Shown: positions 18,918 through 27,377 of the stretch, in pieces
Layout of the letters: the number at the start of each line of letters is the position of its first letter
How positions within the stretch are numbered: position 1 is the stretch's first letter
Source of the DNA: Clostridium pasteurianum DSM 525 = ATCC 6013
GTDB lineage: Bacteria > Bacillota > Clostridia > Clostridiales > Clostridiaceae
Assembly (NCBI RefSeq): GCF_000807255.1
Contig: NZ_CP009268.1
Coordinates: 712,384-776,383, forward strand
Direction of reading: 5' to 3'
DNA length: 64,000 nucleotides
Made by a program: the position numbers and the translations under genes
The notes under the pieces: generated by a model
Seen by the model: only the letters and a program-made list of their open reading frames with translations
The model's database searches: none
What the model was told of the DNA's origin: nothing

Positions 18918-20117
18918 ATGAAAATATGTGTCATCACCTATTCATTTTTTTCCCACGGTGGAGTTCAAAGGGTAACCAGTACACTATTCAATGAACTTTC
19001 ACTAAATAATCAAATAGATATACTATATGTAGGCAATGAAAAATATTCCAAGGATGGACTCTATGGTCTGAATGAGGATAGAATAAATATTGAAATAAAG
19101 CCTCTTAAATTGAGTTTTTTGGAAAGAAAAATTAGAAAAATTGTTACAGTTTTAAATAATAAATTGGGGATTTTTCATAATAAATTTCTGTACGGATTGC
19201 TGGAAGCCGCCATCTTTCCAAAGCCTTTAAGAAATGTATATATCAATTATCTAAATAGTAAAGACTACGATATAGTTATAGGTTCAGAAGGGGAAATAGG
19301 TCTCTTACTTGCAGCTATAGCAGATAAATTGAAGGCAAAGACCATCAGCTGGCAGCATAATTCCTATGAGGCATATTTTAATACCAGAGAAAAATATTTG
19401 TGGGGAAGAGAGAAGTCAGTAGAAAAACTGTATCCTAAACTTGATGCAGTAGTAGTGCTTACAGAAGATGATAAACATAAGTACAGGGAAAAGATGAATT
19501 TACACTGTAAAAGAATATATAATCCCCTTAGTTTTTTCAGCAGTGAAAAATCAAATTGTCTGCATAAAAATATACTATCTGTAGGGAGACTGGATAGGCA
19601 AAAGGGATTTGATCTGCTCATAAGAGCTTTTGAGAAGATTGTCAGAGAAGATAATCAGTGGAAGCTCACTATTGTGGGGGAAGGCTCAGACAGAGGACTT
19701 TTAGAAAGTCTTATACAAGAATTAGGTGTTTCTGGCAGAGTGGATATTGTGAATTTTACTGATAATATAAAAAGTTACTATTTAAAATCTTCAATTTATG
19801 TATCCTCCTCAAGATGGGAAGGCTTTGGTCTTGTAATAACTGAAGCTATGGAATGTGGCCTGCCGGTAGCTGCCTTTGAAAATGCCGGACCGAAAGAGAT
19901 AATTAATGATAATGTTAATGGTATTTTAGTGCCCTGTGAGGATATTGAAGCTTTGGCACAGGCTATTTTACAGTTAATGCATAATGAAGAAAAACGATTG
20001 AAAATGTCTCAAAATGCCATCATTAGAGCACAGCATTTTAACGTCAGTATAGTTGCTAAAGAATGGCAGAAGTTATTTGATAGATTAATTAGTCCAAGCC
20101 TGGAGGAAAAAACGTGA
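18918..20117 (+). CDS. GT4 family glycosyltransferase
   Basis: A 399-residue GT-B glycosyltransferase. It opens with M-K-I-C-V-I-T-Y and S-H-G-G-V-Q-R-V, the glycine loop of the acceptor domain. The donor half holds V-G-R-L-D-R-Q-K-G-F-D and E-G-F-G-L-V-I-T-E, the retaining EX7E motif. It resembles EpsF/PelF-like and galactosaminyl- or glucosyltransferase members, but the sugar is not readable. Its stop overlaps the GTG start of the flippase gene by four bases (GTGA), so the two are coupled. Confidence 0.86.
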   Translation: MKICVITYSFFSHGGVQRVTSTLFNELSLNNQIDILYVGNEKYSKDGLYGLNEDRINIEIKPLKLSFLERKIRKIVTVLNNKLGIFHNKFLYGLLEAAIFPKPLRNVYINYLNSKDYDIVIGSEGEIGLLLAAIADKLKAKTISWQHNSYEAYFNTREKYLWGREKSVEKLYPKLDAVVVLTEDDKHKYREKMNLHCKRIYNPLSFFSSEKSNCLHKNILSVGRLDRQKGFDLLIRAFEKIVREDNQWKLTIVGEGSDRGLLESLIQELGVSGRVDIVNFTDNIKSYYLKSSIYVSSSRWEGFGLVITEAMECGLPVAAFENAGPKEIINDNVNGILVPCEDIEALAQAILQLMHNEEKRLKMSQNAIIRAQHFNVSIVAKEWQKLFDRLISPSLEEKT

Positions 20118-21553
20118 GTGATATAGGATTAAAAAAAGGAATTTTAATAAATTTTGTTGCAAAGTATAGTAATGTTTTAATACAGCTCTTATTGACTTCA
20201 ATTTTAGCAAGACTCCTCACTCCTGAGGAATACGGAGTAATATCTGTTGTACTTATATTTATAGTATTTTTTAATATGCTTGGAGATATGGGAATTGGAC
20301 CTGCAATAATTCAATATAAGAATTTAAAAAGAGACGATATGTCAAGTATATTCATATTCACCTTTTTAATTTCAATAATCCTAAGTGTCATATTCTTTGG
20401 ATTTTCCTATGTGATTGCCTACTTTTACAACAATAGTGTCTATATAAATATAGGACATTTATTATGCTTCAGCATCGTATTCAATTTGCTTAATATAGTG
20501 CCAAGCAATATACTTTTAAAGTACAAGAGATTTAAGATTGTGGCTCTGTCCAGTTTATACTCCAATGTTCTGGCAGGTATTTTAACAATTATATTAGCAT
20601 ATATGGGATTTAGCTATTATGCCCTAGTATTTAATTCTATAATGCAGGCATTGATTAATTTTCTTATTTGTTTTAGATGCAGCAGGATTAAAGTGAATTT
20701 TAAAAAATTCAGTATGGAACCCATTAAGGAGATAAGAAGTTTCTCCATATATCAATTTTTATTCAACATGATAAATTACTTTTCAAGAAATTTGGACAAC
20801 CTACTTATAGGAAAATATATGGGTATGGATGCCCTGGGTTATTATGATAAATCCTATAAACTTATGCTGTATCCCGTGCAAAATCTGACCTTCGTCATAA
20901 CTCCAGTGCTGCAGCCGGTGCTTTCAGAATTTCAGCATAGAAAAGACATAATACTTATGCACTATAAAAAAATAGCAAAAATTTTAGCACTGATGGGGGC
21001 TTTTATAACGGTATTCTGCTTTTTCTCCGCCAGAGAAATTATACTTATAATGTATGGTGAAAGATGGATTGGAAGTATTAACAGTTTTCGTATATTATCC
21101 ATAAGCATAGTTATTCAAATGGTCTTATCTAGCTCAGGATCTATCTTCCAGGCTACAGGTCATACTAAGGAATTGTTTCAAACTGGAGTCATAAGTGCCT
21201 GTACAATGATTCTGTTTATAATAATAGGTTTAAGGCTTGGTAAAATAGAATATCTGGTAGGTCTTTTAGTATTGGGATTTTTACTGAACTTCATACAGGG
21301 ATATTATATTCTCATAAAAAAAGTATTTCAGCAGAATTATTTCAGCTTTTTAAAGGAATTTGTCAGTACTATTATAATTATGTCTCTAATGGCAGCAGCT
21401 TATATAGTGATTTACAGGGTTATTAAATTAAATATACCTAATACAATTATCAGTGCCGCAGTAAAATTTATAATAGGAATAGTGTTTTATGTAATAGGTT
21501 TAGTTATTACTAGAGAATATAATTTTATAAGAACTGCTCTTTTTAAAAGATGA
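20114..21553 (+). CDS. Wzx/TuaB-type polysaccharide exporter (MOP superfamily)
   Basis: A 479-residue membrane protein with about 14 helices, of the WzxC/TuaB subgroup of MOP flippases. Typical segments are L-L-T-S-I-L-A-R-L-L-T-P-E-E-Y-G near residue 30, G-D-M-G-I-G-P-A-I-I-Q just after it, and F-S-R-N-L-D-N-L-L-I-G-K-Y-M-G in the middle. The start is GTG with TGGAGG eight bases upstream. It is only distantly similar to the flippase of the glf operon, which argues for two independently acquired glycan pathways. Confidence 0.88.
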   Translation: MSDIGLKKGILINFVAKYSNVLIQLLLTSILARLLTPEEYGVISVVLIFIVFFNMLGDMGIGPAIIQYKNLKRDDMSSIFIFTFLISIILSVIFFGFSYVIAYFYNNSVYINIGHLLCFSIVFNLLNIVPSNILLKYKRFKIVALSSLYSNVLAGILTIILAYMGFSYYALVFNSIMQALINFLICFRCSRIKVNFKKFSMEPIKEIRSFSIYQFLFNMINYFSRNLDNLLIGKYMGMDALGYYDKSYKLMLYPVQNLTFVITPVLQPVLSEFQHRKDIILMHYKKIAKILALMGAFITVFCFFSAREIILIMYGERWIGSINSFRILSISIVIQMVLSSSGSIFQATGHTKELFQTGVISACTMILFIIIGLRLGKIEYLVGLLVLGFLLNFIQGYYILIKKVFQQNYFSFLKEFVSTIIIMSLMAAAYIVIYRVIKLNIPNTIISAAVKFIIGIVFYVIGLVITREYNFIRTALFKR

Positions 21554-21622
21554 TTTGAATAAAGTATAAAGTTCAAAGAACAAATTATTTATGAAGATCA
21601 GATCAAAAATATAAAAATTGTG

Positions 21623-21651
21623 TTGGAATATGCTGTTACACAATGTATAAT
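21623..21651 (+). promoter_or_regulatory. sigma-A-type promoter for the CpsB phosphatase gene
   Basis: TTGGAA (21623-21628) and TATAAT (21646-21651) are 17 bases apart, about 80 bases upstream of the phosphatase start. This would let the phosphatase be transcribed apart from the glycosyltransferase run. Confidence 0.55.
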
Positions 21652-21731
21652 ATATAATAAAAAATATGATATTACTATTTCATATATAGGATGAATCAAA
21701 GAAAAGAATGCAAGGGGAGGAGGAGAATAAA

Positions 21732-22505
21732 ATGATAGATATACATTGCCATGTACTGCCGGGCATTGATGATGGTTCTAGAAATATTGATATGAGTGTT
21801 GAAATGCTTCGTATTGCAGAAGAAAATGGTACCAAAAAGATGATAGCTACTCCTCATTATTACAGAGGAAGCTATGAAAATGAATTTGAAGATGTACTGG
21901 GGCATGTAGAAAATTTAAATGCTCAACTTAAAACAAAGGGAATAAATGTAGAAATATTTCCCGGGCAAGAAGTTTTTGTAGACAGATATACCTTGGAAGC
22001 TTATAAAAGTGGAATTATACATCCTTTAAATGCTTCAAAGTATATGCTCATTGAATTTCCTATGGACGTGCTGCCGGATAATGCCATAGATATAATCTAT
22101 GAGCTGAAGATTCTAGGTGTAAAACCCATAGTTGCCCATCCAGAACGATATCTTTATATAAATGGGGACTTAACTAATATAAATAAGTTCATTGAGGAAG
22201 GTTGTTTGTTTCAGCTTAATACCACCAGCATAATGGGACTTATGGGAAAAAGAGTGAAGGAAGCAGCCTATAGTTTAATGGATAATGGCCTTTGTCACTT
22301 TATTGCCTCTGATGCTCATTCTACGGAAAGAAGATGTCCAAATCTCGGCTTACTTATGGGAGATATAAAGAAAGATTATGAGAAAATTTATAATTCGGTT
22401 CAGAAAAATGCCCAGTGTATTTTAGATAATGAAGAAATAGATGTGGATTTAAAAAAGATAGAAAAGAAAAAAGGATTGTTTTCCTTTTTCTTTAATAAGA
22501 AATAG
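21732..22505 (+). CDS. CpsB/YwqE-type PHP-family protein-tyrosine phosphatase
   Basis: A 257-residue metal-dependent phosphatase of the PHP family that dephosphorylates the CpsD-type BY-kinase. The N-terminal D-I-H-C-H-V-L-P-G-I-D-D-G-S motif supplies the first metal ligands (His5, His7). H-P-E-R-Y and S-D-A-H-S further on supply the others. An ATG eight codons upstream (21708) is in frame, but the GGGGAGGAGGAG ribosome binding site lies inside that extension, so the ATG at 21732 is the likely start. Gene order differs from streptococcal cps operons because the phosphatase is last here rather than next to the kinase. Confidence 0.92.
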   Translation: MIDIHCHVLPGIDDGSRNIDMSVEMLRIAEENGTKKMIATPHYYRGSYENEFEDVLGHVENLNAQLKTKGINVEIFPGQEVFVDRYTLEAYKSGIIHPLNASKYMLIEFPMDVLPDNAIDIIYELKILGVKPIVAHPERYLYINGDLTNINKFIEEGCLFQLNTTSIMGLMGKRVKEAAYSLMDNGLCHFIASDAHSTERRCPNLGLLMGDIKKDYEKIYNSVQKNAQCILDNEEIDVDLKKIEKKKGLFSFFFNKK

Positions 22506-22823
22506 TTGTATTTTTTAATTTATTGAAAAATACTGTAATACTAATAAATACAGGGGTACAGATATTCACAATATGTCTGTACCCCTATTACCATTATTAT
22601 AGGAGAATAAAGGCTGTAAATTCATGAAAATTCCTATAAGTTTTTTAGATATGCAATCGGAAGTATAAATTTATAATTGGTAATATTTATACGTTAAAGT
22701 GTATATCTATAATAAAAATATAAATTTTTATTAAGCAAGAGTCATTAAGTTAAATGGTAAAGTTATGAAAAATATGTTACAATAAACAAGTAATATAAAA
22801 TAATATGTTGAAAGGTGGTATAA
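22506..22823. other. intergenic region after cpsB, before the amidase gene
   Basis: It holds the hairpin described at 22552-22586 and then A/T-rich sequence leading to an AAAGGTGG ribosome binding site. TACAAT at 22778-22783 could be a -10 element, but no -35 is evident. Confidence 0.4.
22552..22586 (+). terminator. terminator-like hairpin after the polysaccharide locus
   Basis: An 11-bp perfect inverted repeat (AGGGGTACAGA at 22552-22562 with TCTGTACCCCT at 22576-22586), extendable inward by a few pairs. There is no long T-run after it, so it is a weaker intrinsic terminator, or Rho-assisted. Confidence 0.55.
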
Positions 22824-25097
22824 ATGAAAAATTTATGGAAATTTGCATTGCTGTTTTTTGCAATTATCTGCATTAGTATTTTTACTAATGGTACTAAAGT
22901 AAAAGCAGCAGAAAATAAACTTTCACCACGAATGTGGATAGAAACACCTCAGAATAATGTGAGCTTAAAGGAAAATTCTATTGACATAAAAGGCTGGTCT
23001 TTAAATCCCTCTGGGGTAAAACAAGTAGCCATATATGTAGACGGAAATAAGGCAGGTAATGCTGATATAGGACAGGCAAGACCAGATGTAGATCACAACT
23101 TCCCAGATTATACTGGAGGAGTAAACAGCGGCTTTAGCTATAAGCTTGATGTAAGTAAGTTAAACGGTGGTCAGCATACTATAACAGCAGAATCCGTAGG
23201 AAATGATGGCAGCAGTCTTAAGCAAGATAGAAAGATAAATATAAATAAATTAGCACCAAAGATGTGGGTAGAGACTCCTAGTGATAATGCCACTGTCAGT
23301 GGAACAACTATTAATATAAAGGGCTGGTCCTTAAATGATGCAGGAGTAAAGCAGGTAGCAGTATACATAGATGGAAATAAAGCAGGCAATGCCAATATAG
23401 GACAAGCAAGACCAGATGTAGATCACAATTTCCCAGGTTACACTGGAGGAGTAAACAGCGGTTTTACCTATAATCTTGACATAAGTAAATTAAGTGGAGG
23501 AAAGCATACTATAACCATAGAATCCATAGGAAATGATGGCGGCAGTCTTAAGCAGGATAGAAGGATAAATATAAATAAGTTAGCACCGAAGATGTGGGTA
23601 GAGACTCCTAGTGATAATACCACTGTCAATGGAACAGCTATTAATATAAAGGGCTGGTCCTTAAATGACACAGGAGTAAAACAGGTAGCAGTATATGTAG
23701 ATGGAAATAAAATTGGCAATGCCAATATAGGACAGGCAAGACCAGATGTAGATCACAATTTCCCAGGTTACACTGGAGGAGTAAACAGCGGTTTTACCTA
23801 TAATCTTGACATAAGCAAATTAAGTGGAGGAAAGCATACTATAACCATAGAATCTACAGGAAATGATGTCAGTAGCATTAAGCAGGAAAGAAAGATAAAT
23901 GTTACTAGAAAAGCATCAAAAATGTGGGTAGAAACTCCTGCAAATAATGCAGTTGTCAATGGAATTTCTACCAATATAGTAGGCTGGTCTTTAAATGACA
24001 CAGGAGTAAAGCAGGTAGTAGTATATGTAGATGGTAATAAGGTGGCAAATGCCAGTGCGGGTCAGGTAAGACCAGATGTGAATCGCATATTTCCAGGTTA
24101 TACTGATGGGTTAAACAGCGGCTTTAGTTATAAGCTTGATATAAGTAAATTAAGCGCTGGGAACCATACTGTAACAATAGAATCCATAGGAAATGATGGC
24201 AGCAGTATTAAACAGGATAGAAAAATAAGCATAAACAGACTGCCGGCAAAAATGTGGGTAGAGACTCCTATTAACAATTCAACTGTAAGCGGAAAAACTG
24301 CACAGATAAAGGGCTGGTCCTTAAACGATTCAGGTGTAAAACAGGTAATTGTATATATAGATGGAAGCAAAGTGGGCAATGCCAATATAGGACAGGCAAG
24401 AACTGATGTAAATTTTGCATTTCCAGGATACACAGGGGGAATAACCAGTGGGTTTACTTATAATTTAGATACAAGTAATCTTAGTGGGGTACAGCATACT
24501 ATAACAGTAGAGTCCATAGGAAATGATGGAAGTGTTATCAAACAGGATAGAAAAGTATCTATAAATAATAAGGTGATTGCCATAGACATAGGACATAATG
24601 TAGCACCAGTAGATGTAGGAGCTGAGGCCATTATGAAAGAAGGACCAGTAAATTTGGCAGTTGGACAAAGAGTCATCAGTAAGCTGGAGAGCCTAGGATA
24701 TACTGTGGTACAGACAAAACCAGTTACGGCAACCAATGAGTCAGATTCATTACAACAGAGGGTGGCCGCAGCCAATAATGCCAAGGCAGATTTGTTCATC
24801 AGTATCCATGCCAATGTCGGAGGTGGTGTTGGAACAGAAGTTTGGGCTGGTGGAAGTGCTAAGTCCATAGAACTTGGGCAGAACATTGAGGATAATATGG
24901 TAGCACTGGGATACAGAAATAGAGGTGTAAAAGTACAAGGTATAGATGGAGATCATCTGTATGTACTGAAGAATACAGTAATGCCTGCAGTGTTAGTGGA
25001 AACCTTCTTCCTTGATTCACAGGAAGATGTAAACAGGTATAACCCAGATGCCATTGCCAATGCCATTGTAAATGGTATAATCAGCAGTTTGGATTAG
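22824..25097 (+). CDS. secreted N-acetylmuramoyl-L-alanine amidase with five Ig-like repeats
   Basis: A 757-residue secreted cell-wall hydrolase. A signal peptide (about 1-30, ending V-K-A-A-E) leads into five tandem repeats of about 110 residues, each starting M-W-[IV]-E-T-P and containing K-G-W-S-L-N, V-D-G-N-K and G-N-D-G. The C-terminal ~175 residues are an Amidase_3 domain: A-I-D-I-G-H-N (zinc His), M-K-E-G-P (zinc Glu), F-I-S-I-H-A-N (zinc His) and L-V-E-T-F-F (catalytic Glu). The enzyme cleaves the bond between MurNAc and L-Ala in peptidoglycan. The repeats probably place it in the wall or bind glycans. A paralogue at 31397 shares the catalytic domain and one such repeat. Confidence 0.92.
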   Translation: MKNLWKFALLFFAIICISIFTNGTKVKAAENKLSPRMWIETPQNNVSLKENSIDIKGWSLNPSGVKQVAIYVDGNKAGNADIGQARPDVDHNFPDYTGGVNSGFSYKLDVSKLNGGQHTITAESVGNDGSSLKQDRKININKLAPKMWVETPSDNATVSGTTINIKGWSLNDAGVKQVAVYIDGNKAGNANIGQARPDVDHNFPGYTGGVNSGFTYNLDISKLSGGKHTITIESIGNDGGSLKQDRRININKLAPKMWVETPSDNTTVNGTAINIKGWSLNDTGVKQVAVYVDGNKIGNANIGQARPDVDHNFPGYTGGVNSGFTYNLDISKLSGGKHTITIESTGNDVSSIKQERKINVTRKASKMWVETPANNAVVNGISTNIVGWSLNDTGVKQVVVYVDGNKVANASAGQVRPDVNRIFPGYTDGLNSGFSYKLDISKLSAGNHTVTIESIGNDGSSIKQDRKISINRLPAKMWVETPINNSTVSGKTAQIKGWSLNDSGVKQVIVYIDGSKVGNANIGQARTDVNFAFPGYTGGITSGFTYNLDTSNLSGVQHTITVESIGNDGSVIKQDRKVSINNKVIAIDIGHNVAPVDVGAEAIMKEGPVNLAVGQRVISKLESLGYTVVQTKPVTATNESDSLQQRVAAANNAKADLFISIHANVGGGVGTEVWAGGSAKSIELGQNIEDNMVALGYRNRGVKVQGIDGDHLYVLKNTVMPAVLVETFFLDSQEDVNRYNPDAIANAIVNGIISSLD
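22931..24580 (+). repeat. five tandem 330-bp coding repeats
   Basis: Five in-frame copies of a 330-bp unit encode the 110-residue Ig-like repeats of the amidase; units begin near 22931, 23261, 23591, 23921 and 24251. Copies 2 and 3 are nearly identical in DNA, and the outer ones are more diverged. This pattern suggests recent unequal crossing-over in the middle of the array. Confidence 0.9.
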
Positions 25098-25182
25098 GAA
25101 AAATAGTAATAATTTTGATGTAAGCTGTAAAATCATATATACATTTTTATGGAAAGTTAAAACAAGTATTAGACATAATTAA

Positions 25183-25299
25183 ATTAAAAAATACAAATAT
25201 GTCTATGACACTATGGGCAGTCTAAGCAGAATGCTGAAAAGTACTGACAGCACTGAAAAAACCACCAACTATAGTTGGAACAGCGGCAGGTGGAATTAA
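25183..25299 (+). pseudogene. Rhs/YD-repeat protein fragment
   Basis: A 38-codon open stretch with no start codon encodes Y-K-Y-V-Y-D-T-M-G-S-L-S-R-M-L and then E-K-T-T-N-Y-S-W-N. This is the YD-repeat pattern of Rhs/wall-associated proteins (Y-x-Y-D-x-x-G-x-L). It is bounded by stops and has no ribosome binding site. A second Rhs piece, from the N-terminal part of such a protein, lies at 26696, so the original gene has been broken up and rearranged. Confidence 0.6.
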
Positions 25300-25330
25300 T
25301 GCATTGTGATATTTATAGGATAAGATAACA

Positions 25331-25371
25331 AAAAAAGAGAATCGTCATTTTTGTGGCGATTCTCTTTTTTT
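25331..25371. terminator. strong intrinsic terminator (bidirectional)
   Basis: A 14-bp stem (25331-25344 with 25357-25370), flanked by an A-run on the left and a T-run on the right, fits termination on both strands: the amidase/Rhs fragment on + and the Rpn gene on -. The GAGAATCGTCATTT...GGCGATTCTC core recurs after the paralogous amidase gene at 32864. Confidence 0.85.
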
Positions 25372-25439
25372 GATGGATTAAACATATATATACTTAGTAA
25401 GTATATGACTTCAAGTCATATATTATATGGGATACAATT

Positions 25440-26387
25440 CTAGTTGGCAAATTTTTTCTTAAGTTTAAGTATCTTTTCTAAACTTAACCCAGTGCCTTTA
25501 GCAATAATTTCTTCAGCTATTCCAAGTTTTAAAAGATTTACAGCAGTTTCTTCTTTTCCTTTTTCAATGCCTCTTTGTTCAGAAGTCTTAAAGCCTCTCT
25601 CAATGGTTTTACCTAAATTACTTACCATATCTTCCACCTCCAGTTCGGATGTTTCTTTTAAAAGTTTGTTTATGTTTGTATCTATATTGTCTTTAAATCT
25701 ATTTCTTAGTATATTTACAAGCCAAGCTTTAAATATTTTCTGCTGTTCTTTAGAGGAATCTTTTCTAAGTATTCTTCCTACCAGTTTAAGTCTATCTACT
25801 ATTTCTATATCATTTACATTTTGATCCAATAAAAATACTGCACTTACTATATTAGCTATTTCTAATAGTTCTTCTTTTTCCATTCTATTAACGTCAAATA
25901 ACAAGTATCTGAAATCAACTACATTGTCTTCAAAGAGTTCCTGACCTTTAAGTATATGTTTAAAATTTCTCACTGCAGTCCAGTTATGCTTTCCGTTGTA
26001 TACCACCATAGGAACTATGGCTGGCAGTCTGTAATCTTTTTTCTTTTTGGTTTTATCATCTGTATTTTTAAGTTCATCTCTCCAGATTTCAGTCATATAC
26101 ATGAGAAGCCTAATAGGCATTGAAAAATCTACTTTTGACTGAAATTCAAGAAGTACATAGAATATAATGTCATTTCCATCTATATTTACTCTGTAGACTA
26201 TATCCGCTTCTTCCTCTTTAAAATCCTTAAGGATAAATTCTTTGTCTATTAAAATTAGATTATCTTCTTTTATTAAGGCTACCCAATCTTTCTTTACAAA
26301 ACCTTTAAGGAATTGCAAAAAGTTCTTTTTACTGGACAGTATATGTTTATATCCTAAATCATGCTCATCTTTTATGCGTTTATTCAT
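25440..26387 (-). CDS. Rpn family recombination-promoting nuclease / putative transposase
   Basis: A 315-residue PD-(D/E)XK protein of the YhgA/Rpn group. Members cut DNA and raise RecA-independent recombination; many were annotated as transposases. The nuclease motif is visible as A-D-I-V-Y-R-V (Asp62) followed by L-L-E-F-Q-S (Glu81, Gln83). R-L-P-A-I-V-P-M-V-V-Y-N-G follows in the middle, and the C-terminal tail (K-G-K-E-E-T-A-V-N-L-L-K) is typical. The start is an ATG at 26387. It sits between two pieces of a broken Rhs gene, and two further Rpn remnants lie at 35504 and 35635. Confidence 0.87.
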   Translation of the reverse strand: MNKRIKDEHDLGYKHILSSKKNFLQFLKGFVKKDWVALIKEDNLILIDKEFILKDFKEEEADIVYRVNIDGNDIIFYVLLEFQSKVDFSMPIRLLMYMTEIWRDELKNTDDKTKKKKDYRLPAIVPMVVYNGKHNWTAVRNFKHILKGQELFEDNVVDFRYLLFDVNRMEKEELLEIANIVSAVFLLDQNVNDIEIVDRLKLVGRILRKDSSKEQQKIFKAWLVNILRNRFKDNIDTNINKLLKETSELEVEDMVSNLGKTIERGFKTSEQRGIEKGKEETAVNLLKLGIAEEIIAKGTGLSLEKILKLKKKFAN

Positions 26388-26695
26388 GGGTTTTCACCAG
26401 CCTTTTATAGTCTAATTATATCATAGAAAAAGGTGGCGATGCTATAGAGGATTGAAGGATAAATATATTGAATTAAAACTTAAAGAGAAAACAAGGATTA
26501 TCTATAGTTTATTTTTAGGATAACCAATTGATGTTTTTACTGTAAAAATATATAAATTAGTCAAAGTAAATACAATTGTTTTAATTCTTCAATTTATAGC
26601 ATAATTATGTATGAACAAATCTGTAGAAAAATCTTTAGAATTCCATTTGGAAAATAAATAAAATATTAAATAAAAGACTATAGGAAAAGAGGTAA
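26388..26695. other. A/T-rich spacer, nothing recognised
   Basis: It lies between the Rpn gene start on the reverse strand and the Rhs fragment. It presumably includes the Rpn promoter, but I see no clear pair of hexamers, hairpin or coding signal. Confidence 0.3.
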
Positions 26696-27290
26696 GGATA
26701 TGTAACTGCACCACCAGTACAGCCAAAGCCAGATACCACCCCACCAGTAACACCCTCTTATGATCCTGTAGAGACCTCTACCGGGTCCCATAAAATAGAT
26801 ACTACAGCCTTAAAGGTAAATGGCGGAAGGGACTTTCAATTTGATTTAGGCTATGATTCCTCTAATTTAGTAAAGAGGACTATGGGAAAGGGCTGCAACT
26901 ATGAAAAGCGTATTGAAAAACATAGTGATAGCTCTCTTTATTATTACAGCACTCCTTTCCTTTATACCCTATTTACTGAAAGCTCTACCGCAGGAGTATT
27001 TACTACTTCAAGTCTTGGAAGGAACAAAGGAGTTAAGCTGGTGGATAAGGTTAGTGATAGTGGGAAGATAGCGAAAGGTGCTAGTAATTCTGAGCTAATA
27101 GAGGATGCAAGAAAGTTCTGGAAAAATATATAGAGGAAACTAAAAATGTAGTGAATTTTAATGCCAATATAGCTTCTTTAACAGAGAAAATATTATAGAC
27201 AAATTTGATTCATTTATTGAAGCTGTTAATCAAAGTACTTTAGTGAGTGAAGAAATTATAGCAATTGAAATGAATAAAGTTATTAAATAA
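26696..27290 (+). pseudogene. broken Rhs-type polymorphic toxin gene, N-terminal part fused to a C-terminal tail
   Basis: The frame open from 26696 to 27133 lacks a start codon and ribosome binding site. It begins with a proline-rich linker, then Y-D-P-V-E-T-S-T-G-S-H-K-I and F-D-L-G-Y-D-S-S-N-L and M-G-K-G, the usual entry to an Rhs/YD-repeat shell. After L-G-R-N-K-G the sequence jumps to V-K-L-V-D-K-V-S-D-S-G-K-I-A-K-G-A-S-N, a type of segment often seen near the C-terminal toxin boundary, so the repeat core is missing. Two frameshifts continue the tail (E-K-Y-I-E-E-T-K-N-V-V, then I-I-D-K-F-D-S-F-I-E-A-V) to a stop at 27288-27290. The whole locus is inactive. Confidence 0.6.
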
Positions 27291-27298
27291 TAATTAGA

Positions 27299-27340
27299 GC
27301 CACCTTTTAGGTCATTCTAATGAATGTCTTAGAAGGTGGC
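27299..27340. terminator. hairpin between the Rhs remnant and levansucrase
   Basis: GCCACCTT (27299-27306) pairs with AAGGTGGC (27333-27340), and an inner CATTC/GAATG stem extends the structure. It lies between convergent coding sequences and would serve as terminator for the levansucrase gene on the reverse strand. Confidence 0.6.
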
Positions 27341-27377
27341 TTATAATAAAATGTCTATTTTGAAGTCTCACTAATAA

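Noticed and set aside
22931-24580. Regular repeats considered as a CRISPR-like array.
   Set aside because: The units are 330 bp, in frame, without spacers, and encode Ig-like protein repeats.
23171-24956. Several long open frames antisense to the first amidase.
   Set aside because: They recur in step with the 330-bp repeats, lack ribosome binding sites and are shadows of the coding strand.
26882-27133. An 83-codon frame starting at an ATG as a real small gene.
   Set aside because: The frame continues upstream in Rhs-like sequence; the ATG is an internal Met and has no ribosome binding site.
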